Shown piece by piece: positions 18,583 to 27,294 of a DNA stretch of 64,000 nucleotides. Position numbers and translations under genes: made by a program. Positions within the stretch are counted from its first letter, which is position 1. Each line of letters begins with the position of its first letter. This DNA is from Enorma burkinafasonensis (GTDB lineage Bacteria > Actinomycetota > Coriobacteriia > Coriobacteriales > Coriobacteriaceae), in contig NZ_LR597502.1 in assembly GCF_902150035.1 (NCBI RefSeq), positions 1 to 64,000 on the forward strand, given 5' to 3'. Below the pieces are notes generated by a model. That model did not search any database, was not told the DNA's origin, and was given only the letters and a program-made list of their open reading frames with translations.

Positions 18583-19514
18583 GACGGCGCCCCCTTGAGC
18601 AGCCTCTCGGCGCCCTCGACGAGGTCGTCGACGATCTCGCGGGCGGTGGCACGACGGCTGACGAGGCCGGCGATCTGCCCGCACATGAACGAGCCCTCCT
18701 CGTAGTTGCCGTCCTGCGCGGCCTTGCGCAGGGCGCCGGCGCCCATCTGCTCGAGCTCCTCCACCGGCGCACCCTCGTTCTCGCGACGGGCGAACTCGTT
18801 GGTGAAGGGGGTCTTGAGGCAGCGGACGGCGTGCCCGGTGCGCCGGCCGGTGACGATGGTCGAGATGTCCTTGGCCTTGAGCACGCGCTCCTTGTACTCC
18901 TCGGAGACGGTGCACTCCTCGGCCACGAGGAACCGCGTGCCCACCTGGACGCCCTGGGCGCCCAGCATGAAGGCGGCGGCGACCCCGCGCCCGTCGGCGA
19001 TGCCGCCGGCGGCGATGACGGGAATCTTCACGGCATCTGCGACCTGCGGGACGAGCGCCATGGTTGAGGCGTCGCCCACGTGCCCGCCCGACTCGCCGCC
19101 CTCGGCCACGACGGCCGCGGCGCCGGCGCGCTCGACCATGCGGGCGAGGCCCACGGAGGCGCAGACGGGCACGACCTTGATGCCGGCGGCGACCCAGGCC
19201 TTCATGTACTTGGTGGGGTTGCCGGCGCCGGTGACCACGACGGGCACCTGCTCGTCGACGACCACCTGGGCGACCTCGTCGGCGAACGGGCTCATGAGCA
19301 TCACGTTCACGCCGAAGGGCTTGTCGGTCCTCTCGCGAAGCTCGCGGATCTGGCCGCGCAGCCAGTCGGCGTCGGCGTTCATGGCCGCGATGATGCCGAG
19401 GCCGCCCGCCTCGGACACGGCGGCGGCCAGGCTCGCGTCGGCGATCCAGGCCATGCCGCCCTGGAAGACGGGCTTCTCGATCCCCAGGATGTCGCAGATG
19501 GCGGAGCGCAGCAT
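18570..19514 (-). CDS. fabK: FMN-dependent enoyl-ACP reductase II
   Basis: This 314-residue TIM-barrel flavoprotein performs the final reduction of each elongation cycle. It begins ILGIEKPVFQGGMAWIADAS and shows VVTGAGNPTKYM, VVAEGGESGGHVG and VIAAGGIADGRG, the flavin-binding pattern of the FabK/nitronate monooxygenase group. Its place between acpP and fabD supports FabK. Known FabK enzymes resist triclosan, unlike FabI. No FabI is visible in this window, so FabK may be the only enoyl reductase, but that would need the whole genome. Confidence 0.93.
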   Translation of the reverse strand: MLRSAICDILGIEKPVFQGGMAWIADASLAAAVSEAGGLGIIAAMNADADWLRGQIRELRERTDKPFGVNVMLMSPFADEVAQVVVDEQVPVVVTGAGNPTKYMKAWVAAGIKVVPVCASVGLARMVERAGAAAVVAEGGESGGHVGDASTMALVPQVADAVKIPVIAAGGIADGRGVAAAFMLGAQGVQVGTRFLVAEECTVSEEYKERVLKAKDISTIVTGRRTGHAVRCLKTPFTNEFARRENEGAPVEELEQMGAGALRKAAQDGNYEEGSFMCGQIAGLVSRRATAREIVDDLVEGAERLLKGAPSWVA

Positions 19515-19515
19515 C

Positions 19516-19746
19516 CTAGTTCTCCATGAGGGACTCGATGAGCTCGACGAGCTCGCCCACGGTCTCGGGGTTGGACTCGGTCTCGATCTCGATGTCGAAC
19601 TCGTCCTCGCAGGCGATGACGGCCTCGACGGTGGCGAGCGAGTCCAGGCCGGCGTCGGCGAGCTTGGTCTCGGGGGTGAGCTCCATCTCGGTGCCGCCGT
19701 TGTCGCGGATGATGGTGCAAATGCGATCGAAGGTGGTCTCTGCCAT
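19516..19746 (-). CDS. acpP: Acyl carrier protein
   Basis: This 76-residue acidic protein carries growing acyl chains on a phosphopantetheine attached to Ser36 in GLDSLATVE. It ends one base before the fabK start. The usual motif is DSLDxVE or DSLxxVE, and DSLATVE fits the looser form. Ribosome-binding site AAAAGGAG precedes its ATG. Confidence 0.95.
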   Translation of the reverse strand: MAETTFDRICTIIRDNGGTEMELTPETKLADAGLDSLATVEAVIACEDEFDIEIETESNPETVGELVELIESLMEN

Positions 19747-19806
19747 GGTGTTCTCCTTTTCTATCTGCCAAGCGCGGGTGCGCTGTGGTCGCGGTGATGG
19801 GGTGCG

Positions 19807-20769
19807 TCAGCTCCAGCGCATGAGGCACGAGCCGACGTCGAGGCCGGCGCCGAAGCCCACGAGGGCGACGAGCTGGCCGGGGGCGAGGCTTCCCTCGCGC
19901 ACGAGGGCGTCGAGGGTGAGCGGGATGCAGGCGCTCGAGATGTTGCCGGTGGTGCTGAGGGTGCGGGCCACGCGGGCGTCGTCGATCTTGAGCCTCGAGG
20001 AGGCGGCGGCGAGGATGCGCTCGTTCGCCTGGTGGAACACGAAGTGGTCGATGTCGCCGAGCTCGACGCCGGCGTCATCGGCAAGCGCGCGCACGGCGTT
20101 GCAGATCGCGTTCACGCCGAACTTGAAGACGCGCTGCCCCTCCATCGCGAGCACGCTGCGCGCGGCCGCTTGCTCGGGGCAAAACGGCGAGGTGCCGCCG
20201 ACGCCGGGAACCGAGAGCGCCCTAAGGTCGGGGTCGCAGGAGAGCTCGAGCGCCAGCGGGCTCTCGCCCCCGGCCTCGAGCACGCAGGCGGCAGCGCCGT
20301 CGCCGAAGAGCACGCAGGTGGCGCGGTCCTCCCAGTCCAGGAGGCGCGACATCTTCTCGGCGGCGACCACGAGCGCGCGCCGCGCCCGGCCGCGGGCGAG
20401 AAAGCCGTCCGCGACATCGAGGGCGTAGACGAAGCCGGCGCAGGCGGCCGAGATGTCGAACGCGGGGCAGGCCGCCCCGAGCCCGTGCGCGACGGCGCAG
20501 GCCTCGGCGGGCATGAGATGGTCGCCCGAGGTGGTGGAGCACACGATCAGGTCGAGGTCCGCGGCGCGGATGCCGGCGGCCTCGAGGGCGCGCCCGCTCG
20601 CCGCGACCGCGAGCTCGTCGAGCGTCTCGGTCGTGCAGATGCGGCGCTCCCTGATGCCGGTGCGCGTGAAGATCCACTCGTCAGAGGTATCGAGGAAGCG
20701 CGAGAGGTCGTTGTTCGTGACGCTTCGCGCGGGCAGCGCGGAACCGGTGCCGATGATGTGGAAGGACAT
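19807..20769 (-). CDS. fabH: 3-oxoacyl-ACP synthase III
   Basis: This 320-residue enzyme starts fatty-acid synthesis by condensing acyl-CoA with malonyl-ACP. It shows TSDEWIFTRTGIRERR, the nucleophile Cys110 in SAACAGF, the catalytic His in FVFHQANERIL, and Asn in TGNISSACIP. It is the first gene of the operon, with GGAGG before ATG 20769 and candidate operators upstream, so control of the whole pathway probably acts here. Confidence 0.95.
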   Translation of the reverse strand: MSFHIIGTGSALPARSVTNNDLSRFLDTSDEWIFTRTGIRERRICTTETLDELAVAASGRALEAAGIRAADLDLIVCSTTSGDHLMPAEACAVAHGLGAACPAFDISAACAGFVYALDVADGFLARGRARRALVVAAEKMSRLLDWEDRATCVLFGDGAAACVLEAGGESPLALELSCDPDLRALSVPGVGGTSPFCPEQAAARSVLAMEGQRVFKFGVNAICNAVRALADDAGVELGDIDHFVFHQANERILAAASSRLKIDDARVARTLSTTGNISSACIPLTLDALVREGSLAPGQLVALVGFGAGLDVGSCLMRWS

Positions 20770-20796
20770 GATCCTCCAAGTGGCCGTCGTTTGCTA

Positions 20797-20821
20797 TTGA
20801 CGTTTTGACAATAATCGTCAA
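20797..20821 (-). promoter_or_regulatory. TTGAC/GTCAA half-site cluster before fabH (candidate operator and -35)
   Basis: Half-sites TTGAC occur at 20797-20801 and 20805-20809 and GTCAA at 20817-20821, so the last two form an inverted repeat with a 7-base centre. Read on the minus strand, the outer arm gives TTGACG, a good -35 element 47 bp upstream of the fabH start; no convincing -10 follows. A repressor binding here would control the fatty-acid operon. Confidence 0.45.
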
Positions 20822-20902
20822 CCGTATATACGCTAGCAAAGGACGGGGATTTCGCAATCCCGGGCGGGCGCACGCGCTCCCGCCGCCACGGGAAGTCCAT
20901 GT

Positions 20903-20917
20903 TTGACGAATGGTCAA
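20903..20917. promoter_or_regulatory. 15-bp palindrome TTGAC-n5-GTCAA
   Basis: TTGACGAATGGTCAA is a perfect 5-bp inverted repeat with a 5-base centre, about 130 bp upstream of fabH and just beyond the stop of the FAD-dependent gene. It uses the same half-site as the cluster at 20797-20821, which makes a shared regulator likely. The spacing is compatible with a MarR-type or other small dimeric repressor. Confidence 0.4.
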
Positions 20918-20957
20918 TTGCAGGTAGATGGCCTAATCGCGCGGACGGCTCGCGCAG

Positions 20958-22616
20958 CTAGCGGCCCTCGGGCGCGAGGCGGTCGAGCACCGCGCGGGCG
21001 CAGCGGATGCCGTCCGCCGCCGCGCTCATGATGCCGCCCGCGTAGCCCGCGCCCTCGCCGCAGGGGAAGAGGCCCGGCGCGTCGAGCGCCTGGCAGCCCC
21101 GGTCGCGCACGACCGTGACCGGAGAGCTCGAGCGGGTCTCGACGCCGGTCATCACCGCGTCGGCGCGGTCGAAGCCGGCGAGCTTGCGCCCGAGGCGCGG
21201 GATGCCCGCGCGGAGGGTATCGGTGATATGGGAGGGCAGCAGACCGTCGAGGGCGCACCAGGTCACGCCGAGGGGATAGGTGGGCGCGACCGACCCGGGG
21301 CCCTCGCTGGGGCGCCCGGCGATGAAATCGCCCGCGAGCTGCGCCGGGGCGCGGAAGGCCCCGCCGCCCGCCTCGAAGGCGCGCCGCTCGCAGTCGCGCT
21401 GGAGGCGCACCGCGGCGAGCGGGTCGGTGCCGGGCAGGTCCTCGGGCGTGACGTTCACGAGGAGCGCCGAGTTGGCGTTCTCGCCGGCGCGCGCGAAGCG
21501 GCTCGCCCCGTTGGTCACCACGCCGCCCGGCTCGGAGGCCGCGGCGACCACCTCGCCGCCCGGGCACATGCAGAACGAGAAGAGGCTGCGGCCGCCCGGC
21601 AGGTGGTCGACGAGCTTGTAGGGCGCGGCGCCCAGGCTCGGGTGCCCGGCGGCGGCTCCGTACTGGGCGCGGTCGATGGCGGCCTGGGGGTGCTCGATGC
21701 GCACGCCCATGGCGAAGGTCTTGCGCTCGAGGGCGAAGCCGCCCGCGCGCAGAAGCTCGAACACGTCGCGCGCGGAGTGCCCGCAGGCGAGCACGAGCTC
21801 CGAGCAGGGAATGCGTTCGATGCCCGCATCCCCGGGGCCCGAGACGGCGATGGCGCGGATGGCGCCGGCGCGCGGGCGGGCGCGCTCGATCTCGACGAGC
21901 TTGGTGCGGAAGCGCACCTCGCCGCCGAGCTCGCGGATGCGTGCCACGATGTTCTCGACCACGTCGGGCAGGATATCCGACCCGATATGGGGCTTCGCGT
22001 CCCAGAGGATGCAGCGGGGCGCCCCGCAGGCGACGAAGGTCGAGAGGATCTTGCGGTGCGCGGCGTTCTTGGTGCCGGTGGTGAGCTTGCCGTCAGAGAA
22101 GGTGCCCGCGCCGCCGAGGCCGAACTGGATGTTGCACTCGGGGTCGAGCTCGGCGGTCGCGATGAATCGCTCGATGGCGGCGGTGCGCCGCCGCGCGTCG
22201 TCGCCCCGCTCGATGAGCAGCGGCTCCGCGCCCGCCTCGGCGAGCTCGAGCGCGCAGAAGAGCCCCGCGCAGCCCGCGCCGACCACGACGGGGCGCGGAC
22301 GGGGCGCGCAGGCGAGGCGGGGCGCGGCGGGCTCGGCTCTCTCGACGACGCGGACGCGCCGGCGGTCGGCGGGGGCGACCCGTGCGAGCATCTCGGCCTC
22401 GTCGACGCCGCGAGCGAAGGTCACGCGCACGCTCAGGATGAAGTGCACGTCGCTCTTCCTGCGCGCGTCGATGGAGCGGCGGTGGAGCTCGATCGTGGCG
22501 AAGAGGTGGGGCAGGCAGCCGAAGACGCCCATGGCGGCGCGCAGCCCCATGGCGAGGCAGCTCTGCTCGCCCGCGCCCTGGGCGAGCGTGGCGCGGATGT
22601 CCGAGATCTCGATCAT
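20958..22616 (-). CDS. FAD-dependent dehydrogenase-like protein (COG2509 type)
   Basis: This 552-residue protein resembles the uncharacterised FAD-dependent dehydrogenases of COG2509. An N-terminal domain (1-105) precedes the dinucleotide-binding fold with PVVVGAGCAGLFCALELAEAGA (from about 110). Later blocks include FGLGGAGTFSDGKLTTG and, near the end, LFPCGEGAGYAGGIMSAAADG, the FAD-contacting C-terminal motif. The reaction is unknown. The start shares ATGA with the stop of the preceding FAD gene, so the two are translationally coupled. Confidence 0.8.
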   Translation of the reverse strand: MIEISDIRATLAQGAGEQSCLAMGLRAAMGVFGCLPHLFATIELHRRSIDARRKSDVHFILSVRVTFARGVDEAEMLARVAPADRRRVRVVERAEPAAPRLACAPRPRPVVVGAGCAGLFCALELAEAGAEPLLIERGDDARRRTAAIERFIATAELDPECNIQFGLGGAGTFSDGKLTTGTKNAAHRKILSTFVACGAPRCILWDAKPHIGSDILPDVVENIVARIRELGGEVRFRTKLVEIERARPRAGAIRAIAVSGPGDAGIERIPCSELVLACGHSARDVFELLRAGGFALERKTFAMGVRIEHPQAAIDRAQYGAAAGHPSLGAAPYKLVDHLPGGRSLFSFCMCPGGEVVAAASEPGGVVTNGASRFARAGENANSALLVNVTPEDLPGTDPLAAVRLQRDCERRAFEAGGGAFRAPAQLAGDFIAGRPSEGPGSVAPTYPLGVTWCALDGLLPSHITDTLRAGIPRLGRKLAGFDRADAVMTGVETRSSSPVTVVRDRGCQALDAPGLFPCGEGAGYAGGIMSAAADGIRCARAVLDRLAPEGR

Positions 22617-23962
22617 GCGCGCACCTCACCCGATGGCGCCTCGGTGCGCGCGGGCCGGGGCGCCGTCGCGCCGAGTGTCGAGCGCGCCGCCGCCGTTCCC
22701 GCGCGGGTGCCCGAGAGCCACGCCCATGCGAGGTTGAACCCTCCGCAGTCGGCGTCCATGTCGAGTGCCTCGCCGCAGGCGAAGATGCGCCCGCCTGCGG
22801 CAGACGCCACCTCGAGGGTAGCGGTGTCCACGGCCGAGAAGGGGATGCCGCCTCGGTGCACCTGGGCGGATTTGGGCTCGGTCGTGCCGCGCACGCGGAA
22901 GGCGAGGTGCTTTGCGACCTCGGCGCAGCGGTTGCGCACGCCGGCCGCCTCGATGACGGCCTTGCCCAGGTCGGGCGCGAGCACGCCGTCGAACCAGTCG
23001 GAGCGCTTGGGCGCGAACGCCCCCACGACGGCCTCGCGCTCGCGGAGGCGCTGCCTGAGGGCGTCCTCGTCGAGCGCGGGGAACAGGTCGACCTCGATGA
23101 CGTCGCCCGGCTCGATGCGGCGCGAGAGGTTGAAGGCGGCGATGCCCGAGAGGCCGTAGGCGCGGAAGAGGACCTCGCCCCCCTCGCTCCAGAGCGGGAT
23201 GTCGTCGCGGACGAGCGTGAGCCTCACGTCGGCGCGGATGCCGTCGAGGCGCGCGAGCCCGTCCGCGCCGAGCGCGGGGCCCGCGCCCGCCGGGGCGCAG
23301 GCGATGGGGCAGAGTGCGGGGCGCTCCTCGATATGGGGGACACCGAAGAGCTCGGCGGCGGCGCCCGCGCCGCCCCCGGGCGCGAGGACGACGGCCGCCG
23401 CCTCGACGGTGGCCGAGGCCAGGGCGGTCGAGGCGAGGGCGCGGCGGAGCGCCCGCAGGCGCGCGTGCTCGTCGCGGGCGCGGGGCGCGTGGAGGGGAGA
23501 GGTGGGCGCGAGCGCCTCGAGACGCCAGCGGCCGTCCCCGGCATCCCACGAGGCGCGCATGAGCTTCCAGCCGCTCAGCATCTCGATGCCGGCGCGGCGG
23601 CAGGCGCCGAGCAGGGCGTCGCGCACGGACGCGGCGCGCTTGCTCGCCGGGTAGAGGCGGCCGTCCTCGGACGCCGTCCAGATGCCGACCGAGGCGAACC
23701 AGGCGGCGAGCTCCTCCTCGGGATGCTCGCCCATCACGGCCCGCGCGATGACGGGGTGCCGGTAGCGCGCCGGGCGCAGGTTCTCGTTGGAGAGGTTGCA
23801 GCGGCCGTTGCCGGTGGCGAGGATGGGCAGGCCGCACTCGACGTCGCGCTCGACGATGGCGACGCGTGCGCCCGCGCGCGCCGCCGCGAGCGCCGCGGCG
23901 AGCCCCGAGGCCCCGCCGCCGATCACGACGGTGTCGTAGGTTCTCGTCTCCTTGCGGGCCAT
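22613..23962 (-). CDS. BaiN/HI0933-type FAD-binding oxidoreductase
   Basis: This 449-residue flavoprotein belongs to the HI0933/YhiN (BaiN-like, also called aminoacetone oxidase-like) family. It has the N-terminal Rossmann motif VVIGGGASGLAAALAAARAG, the family-specific LATGNGRCNLSNEN, and ends with AGGRIFACGEALDMDADCGG followed by GFNLAWAWLSG. In gut clostridia one relative was reported to act in bile-acid 7-dehydroxylation, but the family is broad and I would not assign that role here. The start at 23962 has AAAGGAGGGGG. It overlaps the following gene by 4 bp. Confidence 0.82.
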   Translation of the reverse strand: MARKETRTYDTVVIGGGASGLAAALAAARAGARVAIVERDVECGLPILATGNGRCNLSNENLRPARYRHPVIARAVMGEHPEEELAAWFASVGIWTASEDGRLYPASKRAASVRDALLGACRRAGIEMLSGWKLMRASWDAGDGRWRLEALAPTSPLHAPRARDEHARLRALRRALASTALASATVEAAAVVLAPGGGAGAAAELFGVPHIEERPALCPIACAPAGAGPALGADGLARLDGIRADVRLTLVRDDIPLWSEGGEVLFRAYGLSGIAAFNLSRRIEPGDVIEVDLFPALDEDALRQRLREREAVVGAFAPKRSDWFDGVLAPDLGKAVIEAAGVRNRCAEVAKHLAFRVRGTTEPKSAQVHRGGIPFSAVDTATLEVASAAGGRIFACGEALDMDADCGGFNLAWAWLSGTRAGTAAARSTLGATAPRPARTEAPSGEVRA

Positions 23963-23983
23963 GTCGCCCCCTCCTTTGCCGTG

Positions 23984-24021
23984 GCACCGCCCGTCACCCG
24001 GGGTCGGGCGGCGGGCGGTGC
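23984..24021 (-). other. GC-rich hairpin between the Mrp gene and the FAD-oxidoreductase gene
   Basis: GCACCGCCCG (23984-23993) and CGGGCGGTGC (24012-24021) are perfect complements around an 18-base loop. On the minus-strand transcript it lies just upstream of the ribosome-binding site of the BaiN-like gene. With no U-run it is more likely an mRNA-stability or translation-control element than a terminator. Confidence 0.4.
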
Positions 24022-24050
24022 GCTCGTCAGACGGTGTCCCGTGCCTTCGC

Positions 24051-24899
24051 TTACGCCCCCTGCTCGGCGTCGCCGGCGGGCTCGTGGGCGGGTACCGCCT
24101 CGACCGCCGCGAGCGCCTCAGGCAGGAAGCCCTGAGGCAGGGCCTCCTCGATGGCGCCGGCGTCGCAGGCGAGGGCGAGCGCGGGGTCGATGGGCACGCG
24201 GCCGAGGACCGGGATGCCGTAGCCCTCCGCCACCTCGTCGAGTTTGCTCGGCCCGAAGACCTCGATCTTCCTGCCGCAGTCGGGGCAGGTGATGTAGCTC
24301 ATGTTCTCGACCACGCCGAGCACGGGCACGTTCATCTTGTCGGCCATGTTCACGGCTTTGGCGACGATCATCGAGACGAGGTCCTGCGGGCTCGTCACCA
24401 CGACGATCCCGTCGACGGGCAGCGACTGGAAGACGGTGAGCGCCACGTCGCCCGTGCCCGGGGGCATGTCGACGAGCAGGTAGTCCAGAGGGCCCCACGA
24501 GGTGTCGCTCCAGAACTGGCGGATGGCGCCGGCGATCACCGGGCCGCGCCAGAGGACCGGGTCGGTCTCGCGCTCGAGCAGCAGGTTCGACGACATCACC
24601 TTGATGCCGGTGCTCGAGATCTCGGGGAGCAGCAGCTTGCCAAGGCCGTGGGCGCGCTTGCCGCTCATGCCCATCATCTTGGGGATGGACGGGCCGGTGA
24701 TGTCGGCGTCCAGGATGCCCACCGTGTGCCCGCGGCGCGAGAGCTCCACGGCGAGCGCCCCCGTGACGAGGGACTTGCCGACGCCGCCCTTGCCCGAGAG
24801 CACGGCGATGACGCGCTTGGTCTCGGACAGGCTGTTCTCCTCGAACTGCGTGGGCGCGCTCTGGCCGCCCGCCGCGTTCGCGTGCTCGCATGTTGCCAT
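24051..24899 (-). CDS. mrp: Mrp/NBP35-family iron-sulfur carrier ATPase
   Basis: This 282-residue P-loop ATPase probably binds and transfers iron-sulfur clusters to apo-proteins in the cytoplasm. It shows the deviant Walker A VLSGKGGVGKSLVTG, the LDADITGPSIPKMMG block, LLVDMPPGTGDVALTVFQ, and a C-terminal ENMSYITCPDCGR whose CxxC binds the cluster at the dimer interface. ATG 24899 follows AAAGGAC; the open frame extends upstream without a good ribosome-binding site. The N-terminus has one Cys (ATCEHANA), which is less than the four-Cys ferredoxin-like N-terminus of eukaryotic NBP35. Confidence 0.9.
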   Translation of the reverse strand: MATCEHANAAGGQSAPTQFEENSLSETKRVIAVLSGKGGVGKSLVTGALAVELSRRGHTVGILDADITGPSIPKMMGMSGKRAHGLGKLLLPEISSTGIKVMSSNLLLERETDPVLWRGPVIAGAIRQFWSDTSWGPLDYLLVDMPPGTGDVALTVFQSLPVDGIVVVTSPQDLVSMIVAKAVNMADKMNVPVLGVVENMSYITCPDCGRKIEVFGPSKLDEVAEGYGIPVLGRVPIDPALALACDAGAIEEALPQGFLPEALAAVEAVPAHEPAGDAEQGA

Positions 24900-25065
24900 G
24901 GGATGTCCTTTCATGCTGAGCCCGGCACCAGCGGCGCCGGGCGCGTGTGTCATGGCTCCATTGTACCCATCTCGCCGCGGGAGGGCGGGGACGCCGCGCA
25001 CCGGCAGGGACGGGGCCGGCCGCGCCGACCGCATGGGCCGGAGGCCGGCTGGCCCGCGCGAGCCC

Positions 25066-27294
25066 TCACATGACGCGCGTGCGCTCGAGCTCCTCCTCCA
25101 TCCAGGCGGTGAGCCGCATCACGGGGCGTCGGCCCGCGATGCCCAGCAGCAGCGCGGGCACGAGGTAGGCGGCGGTGAGGGCGAGCTGGACCGGGTAGTC
25201 CGCGCCCCACAGGCCGAACAGCGCGGCGCGCATGGCGCCCTCGGCGTGCACGAACGGCAGCCACCGGTAGACGTGCTGGAACGCGACGGGGAGCATCTGC
25301 TCGGGGAAGGTGCCGCCCGCGCCCGCCACCTGGACCACCATGAGCACCACGGCGATGGCCTTGCCAACGTCGCCGAAGGAGGCGGTGAGCGCATGGATGA
25401 TGCCCACGAAGGCGAGCGAGGCGACCCAGCACGCCACCAGGAAGAGCGCGGGGTGCGCGCACTGCACCTCGAGGTAGAGCACGTCGCCCGCCCAGATGAG
25501 CGTCGCCTGCAGAAGGCCGATGCCCGCGAAGAGCGCGAGCCGCGCGAGGTAGGCCTGGGTGGTGCTGCAGCCCGTCTCCCGCCGCGCGCGCTCGCTCGGC
25601 AGGGCGCGGACGAGCGCCGCGAGCACCACGCCGCCGATCCAGATGGAGAGCGTGGTGTAGAAGGGCGCCATGGCGGAGCCGTTGTTCTCGACGGGGAAGA
25701 TCGCGGTGCGGTCGAGCGCGACGGGCCGGGAGACGAAGGCCGCGAGCGCGGTGGGACTCGTCGCGAGCACCGCGCGGAGCGCGTCGGCGTCGCCCGCATG
25801 GTCTGCCGCGGCGATGCGCCCGCGCAGGGCCTCGAGACCGTCCGCGCCCTCGTCCAGGCGCTGCGCCGCCTCGCCCAGGGTGCCCTGGACGTCGCCGAGG
25901 CTGCCCGCCGTCGCGGTGAGGGCGCTATCCACGGCGGAAGCCGTCTCGTCGAGGCCCGCGCCCGCGCCCTCGAGCGCGTCCGCCGGCACGCCCACGGCCG
26001 CCGCGAGGTCATCGAGCGTCCCGGTGGCGGCGCCGGTGTAGGCGTCCCGCGCCTGGCCGAGCTCCTCCCGCGCGTCCTCGACGAGCCCCGCGAGCTCGCG
26101 CCGGGCGCCCTCGGCATCGGTCTTCCCCTGCGCGAGGTCGTCCACGGTGCGGCCGATGCCCTCCGAGAGGTCCGTGAGGCTCTCGTTCAGCTTGCCGAGC
26201 CTCCCGGCGAGGCCGTCGAGCGCCTCGGCTGCCGCGGCGACCTTCTGCTGCGCCGTGCCGCCCTCGGGGAGCGCCGCCGCGAGGTCGCGGGCTGCCGCCG
26301 CCTGGTCGGCGACCGCCGCGGCGAGCGAGGACGCCCCCGCGGCCTGGTCGTCGATCGCGGCCTGCGCCTGCGAGAGCGCGCCTTCCAGACCCTCCACCTG
26401 GTCGCCCGCGGCGGCGAAGGCGTCGTCTAAGGCGGCGTCCACGGCGTCCATGCCCGAGGCGGCGCCGTCGAGCGCGCCCGCGACCGACGAGGACGCGCCA
26501 TCGAGCGCCCCGCGCACGCCGCCCAGGTCGCCCGCGGCGTCGCGCAGGGCGTCGTCCGTCCCTGCGAGGGGCTCGAGCGCGGCGCCGAGGGTGCGCGAGC
26601 TGCCCGCGAGCAGGTCCTGCGTCGAGGCGAGGAACCCCGCGAGGGAACGGGCCTGCCCGGCCGCGTCGGCGAGCGATGCCGCCGCGTCGGCGAGCGAGCC
26701 GTCGAGCCCGCGCGCGATGTCGGCGAGACGATCGTCGCCGAGGGCGTCCGCGAGCTCGGTTGCCGCGCCCGCGCCCACGTCGGTCACCGCCTGGGTGAAG
26801 CCCTCGTCGACGGAGCGCTCCACGGCGGCGCCCGCCTTGTCGGTCACGATGGTCGCGATGGCGTTGGCCTTCTCGTTCTGGTAGAAGAGCACCTGCGCCC
26901 GGCGCGGCTGGCCCCCGAAGCCGCTCAGCAGGCAGGCGGAGAAGTCCTCGGGGATCACCACCGCGGCGTAGTAGGCGCCGGAGCGCACGCCCTCGAGCGC
27001 CTCGTCCTTCGAGACCGCGACGTAGCCGATGCTTTCGGACGCGATGAGCTCGGAGACGACCCGGTCGCCGAGGTTCAGGCGCACCGGCACGAGCTCCCCC
27101 TCGTACCCCTCGTCCGCGTTGGCGACCGCGACGGTCACGTTGCGCGTGCTGCCGTAAGGGTCCCAGCTGCCCGCGATGTTGAACCACGCGTAGAACGAGG
27201 GGACGGCGATGATGCCCGCCACGACGACGATGGTCACGGCGTTGGCGCCGAGCTTTCGGATGTCGTGGCGGAGCAGGGCGAGAAGGTGCGTCAA
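25066..27294 (-). CDS. YhgE/Pip-family membrane protein (second of a pair)
   Basis: This 742-residue protein has one N-terminal membrane segment (about 18-38, in AVTIVVVAGIIAVPSFYAW) followed by NIAGSWDPYG, the hallmark of the YhgE/Pip family, a long Ala-rich region with coiled-coil character (about 180-500) outside the membrane, and about five C-terminal membrane segments. Relatives include the Lactococcus phage infection protein and EsaA of type VII secretion; the cellular role is unclear. I take TTG 27294 as start: it overlaps the upstream stop (TTGA), and AAGGAGG lies 7 bases before it. Expression is probably coupled to the first member and controlled by the divergent TetR. Confidence 0.85.
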   Translation of the reverse strand: MTHLLALLRHDIRKLGANAVTIVVVAGIIAVPSFYAWFNIAGSWDPYGSTRNVTVAVANADEGYEGELVPVRLNLGDRVVSELIASESIGYVAVSKDEALEGVRSGAYYAAVVIPEDFSACLLSGFGGQPRRAQVLFYQNEKANAIATIVTDKAGAAVERSVDEGFTQAVTDVGAGAATELADALGDDRLADIARGLDGSLADAAASLADAAGQARSLAGFLASTQDLLAGSSRTLGAALEPLAGTDDALRDAAGDLGGVRGALDGASSSVAGALDGAASGMDAVDAALDDAFAAAGDQVEGLEGALSQAQAAIDDQAAGASSLAAAVADQAAAARDLAAALPEGGTAQQKVAAAAEALDGLAGRLGKLNESLTDLSEGIGRTVDDLAQGKTDAEGARRELAGLVEDAREELGQARDAYTGAATGTLDDLAAAVGVPADALEGAGAGLDETASAVDSALTATAGSLGDVQGTLGEAAQRLDEGADGLEALRGRIAAADHAGDADALRAVLATSPTALAAFVSRPVALDRTAIFPVENNGSAMAPFYTTLSIWIGGVVLAALVRALPSERARRETGCSTTQAYLARLALFAGIGLLQATLIWAGDVLYLEVQCAHPALFLVACWVASLAFVGIIHALTASFGDVGKAIAVVLMVVQVAGAGGTFPEQMLPVAFQHVYRWLPFVHAEGAMRAALFGLWGADYPVQLALTAAYLVPALLLGIAGRRPVMRLTAWMEEELERTRVM

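Noticed and set aside
20770-20957. fabT or fapR gene or a FapR box before fabH
   Set aside because: No open frame of suitable size exists in the gap, and the palindromes there do not match the FapR operator as I know it.
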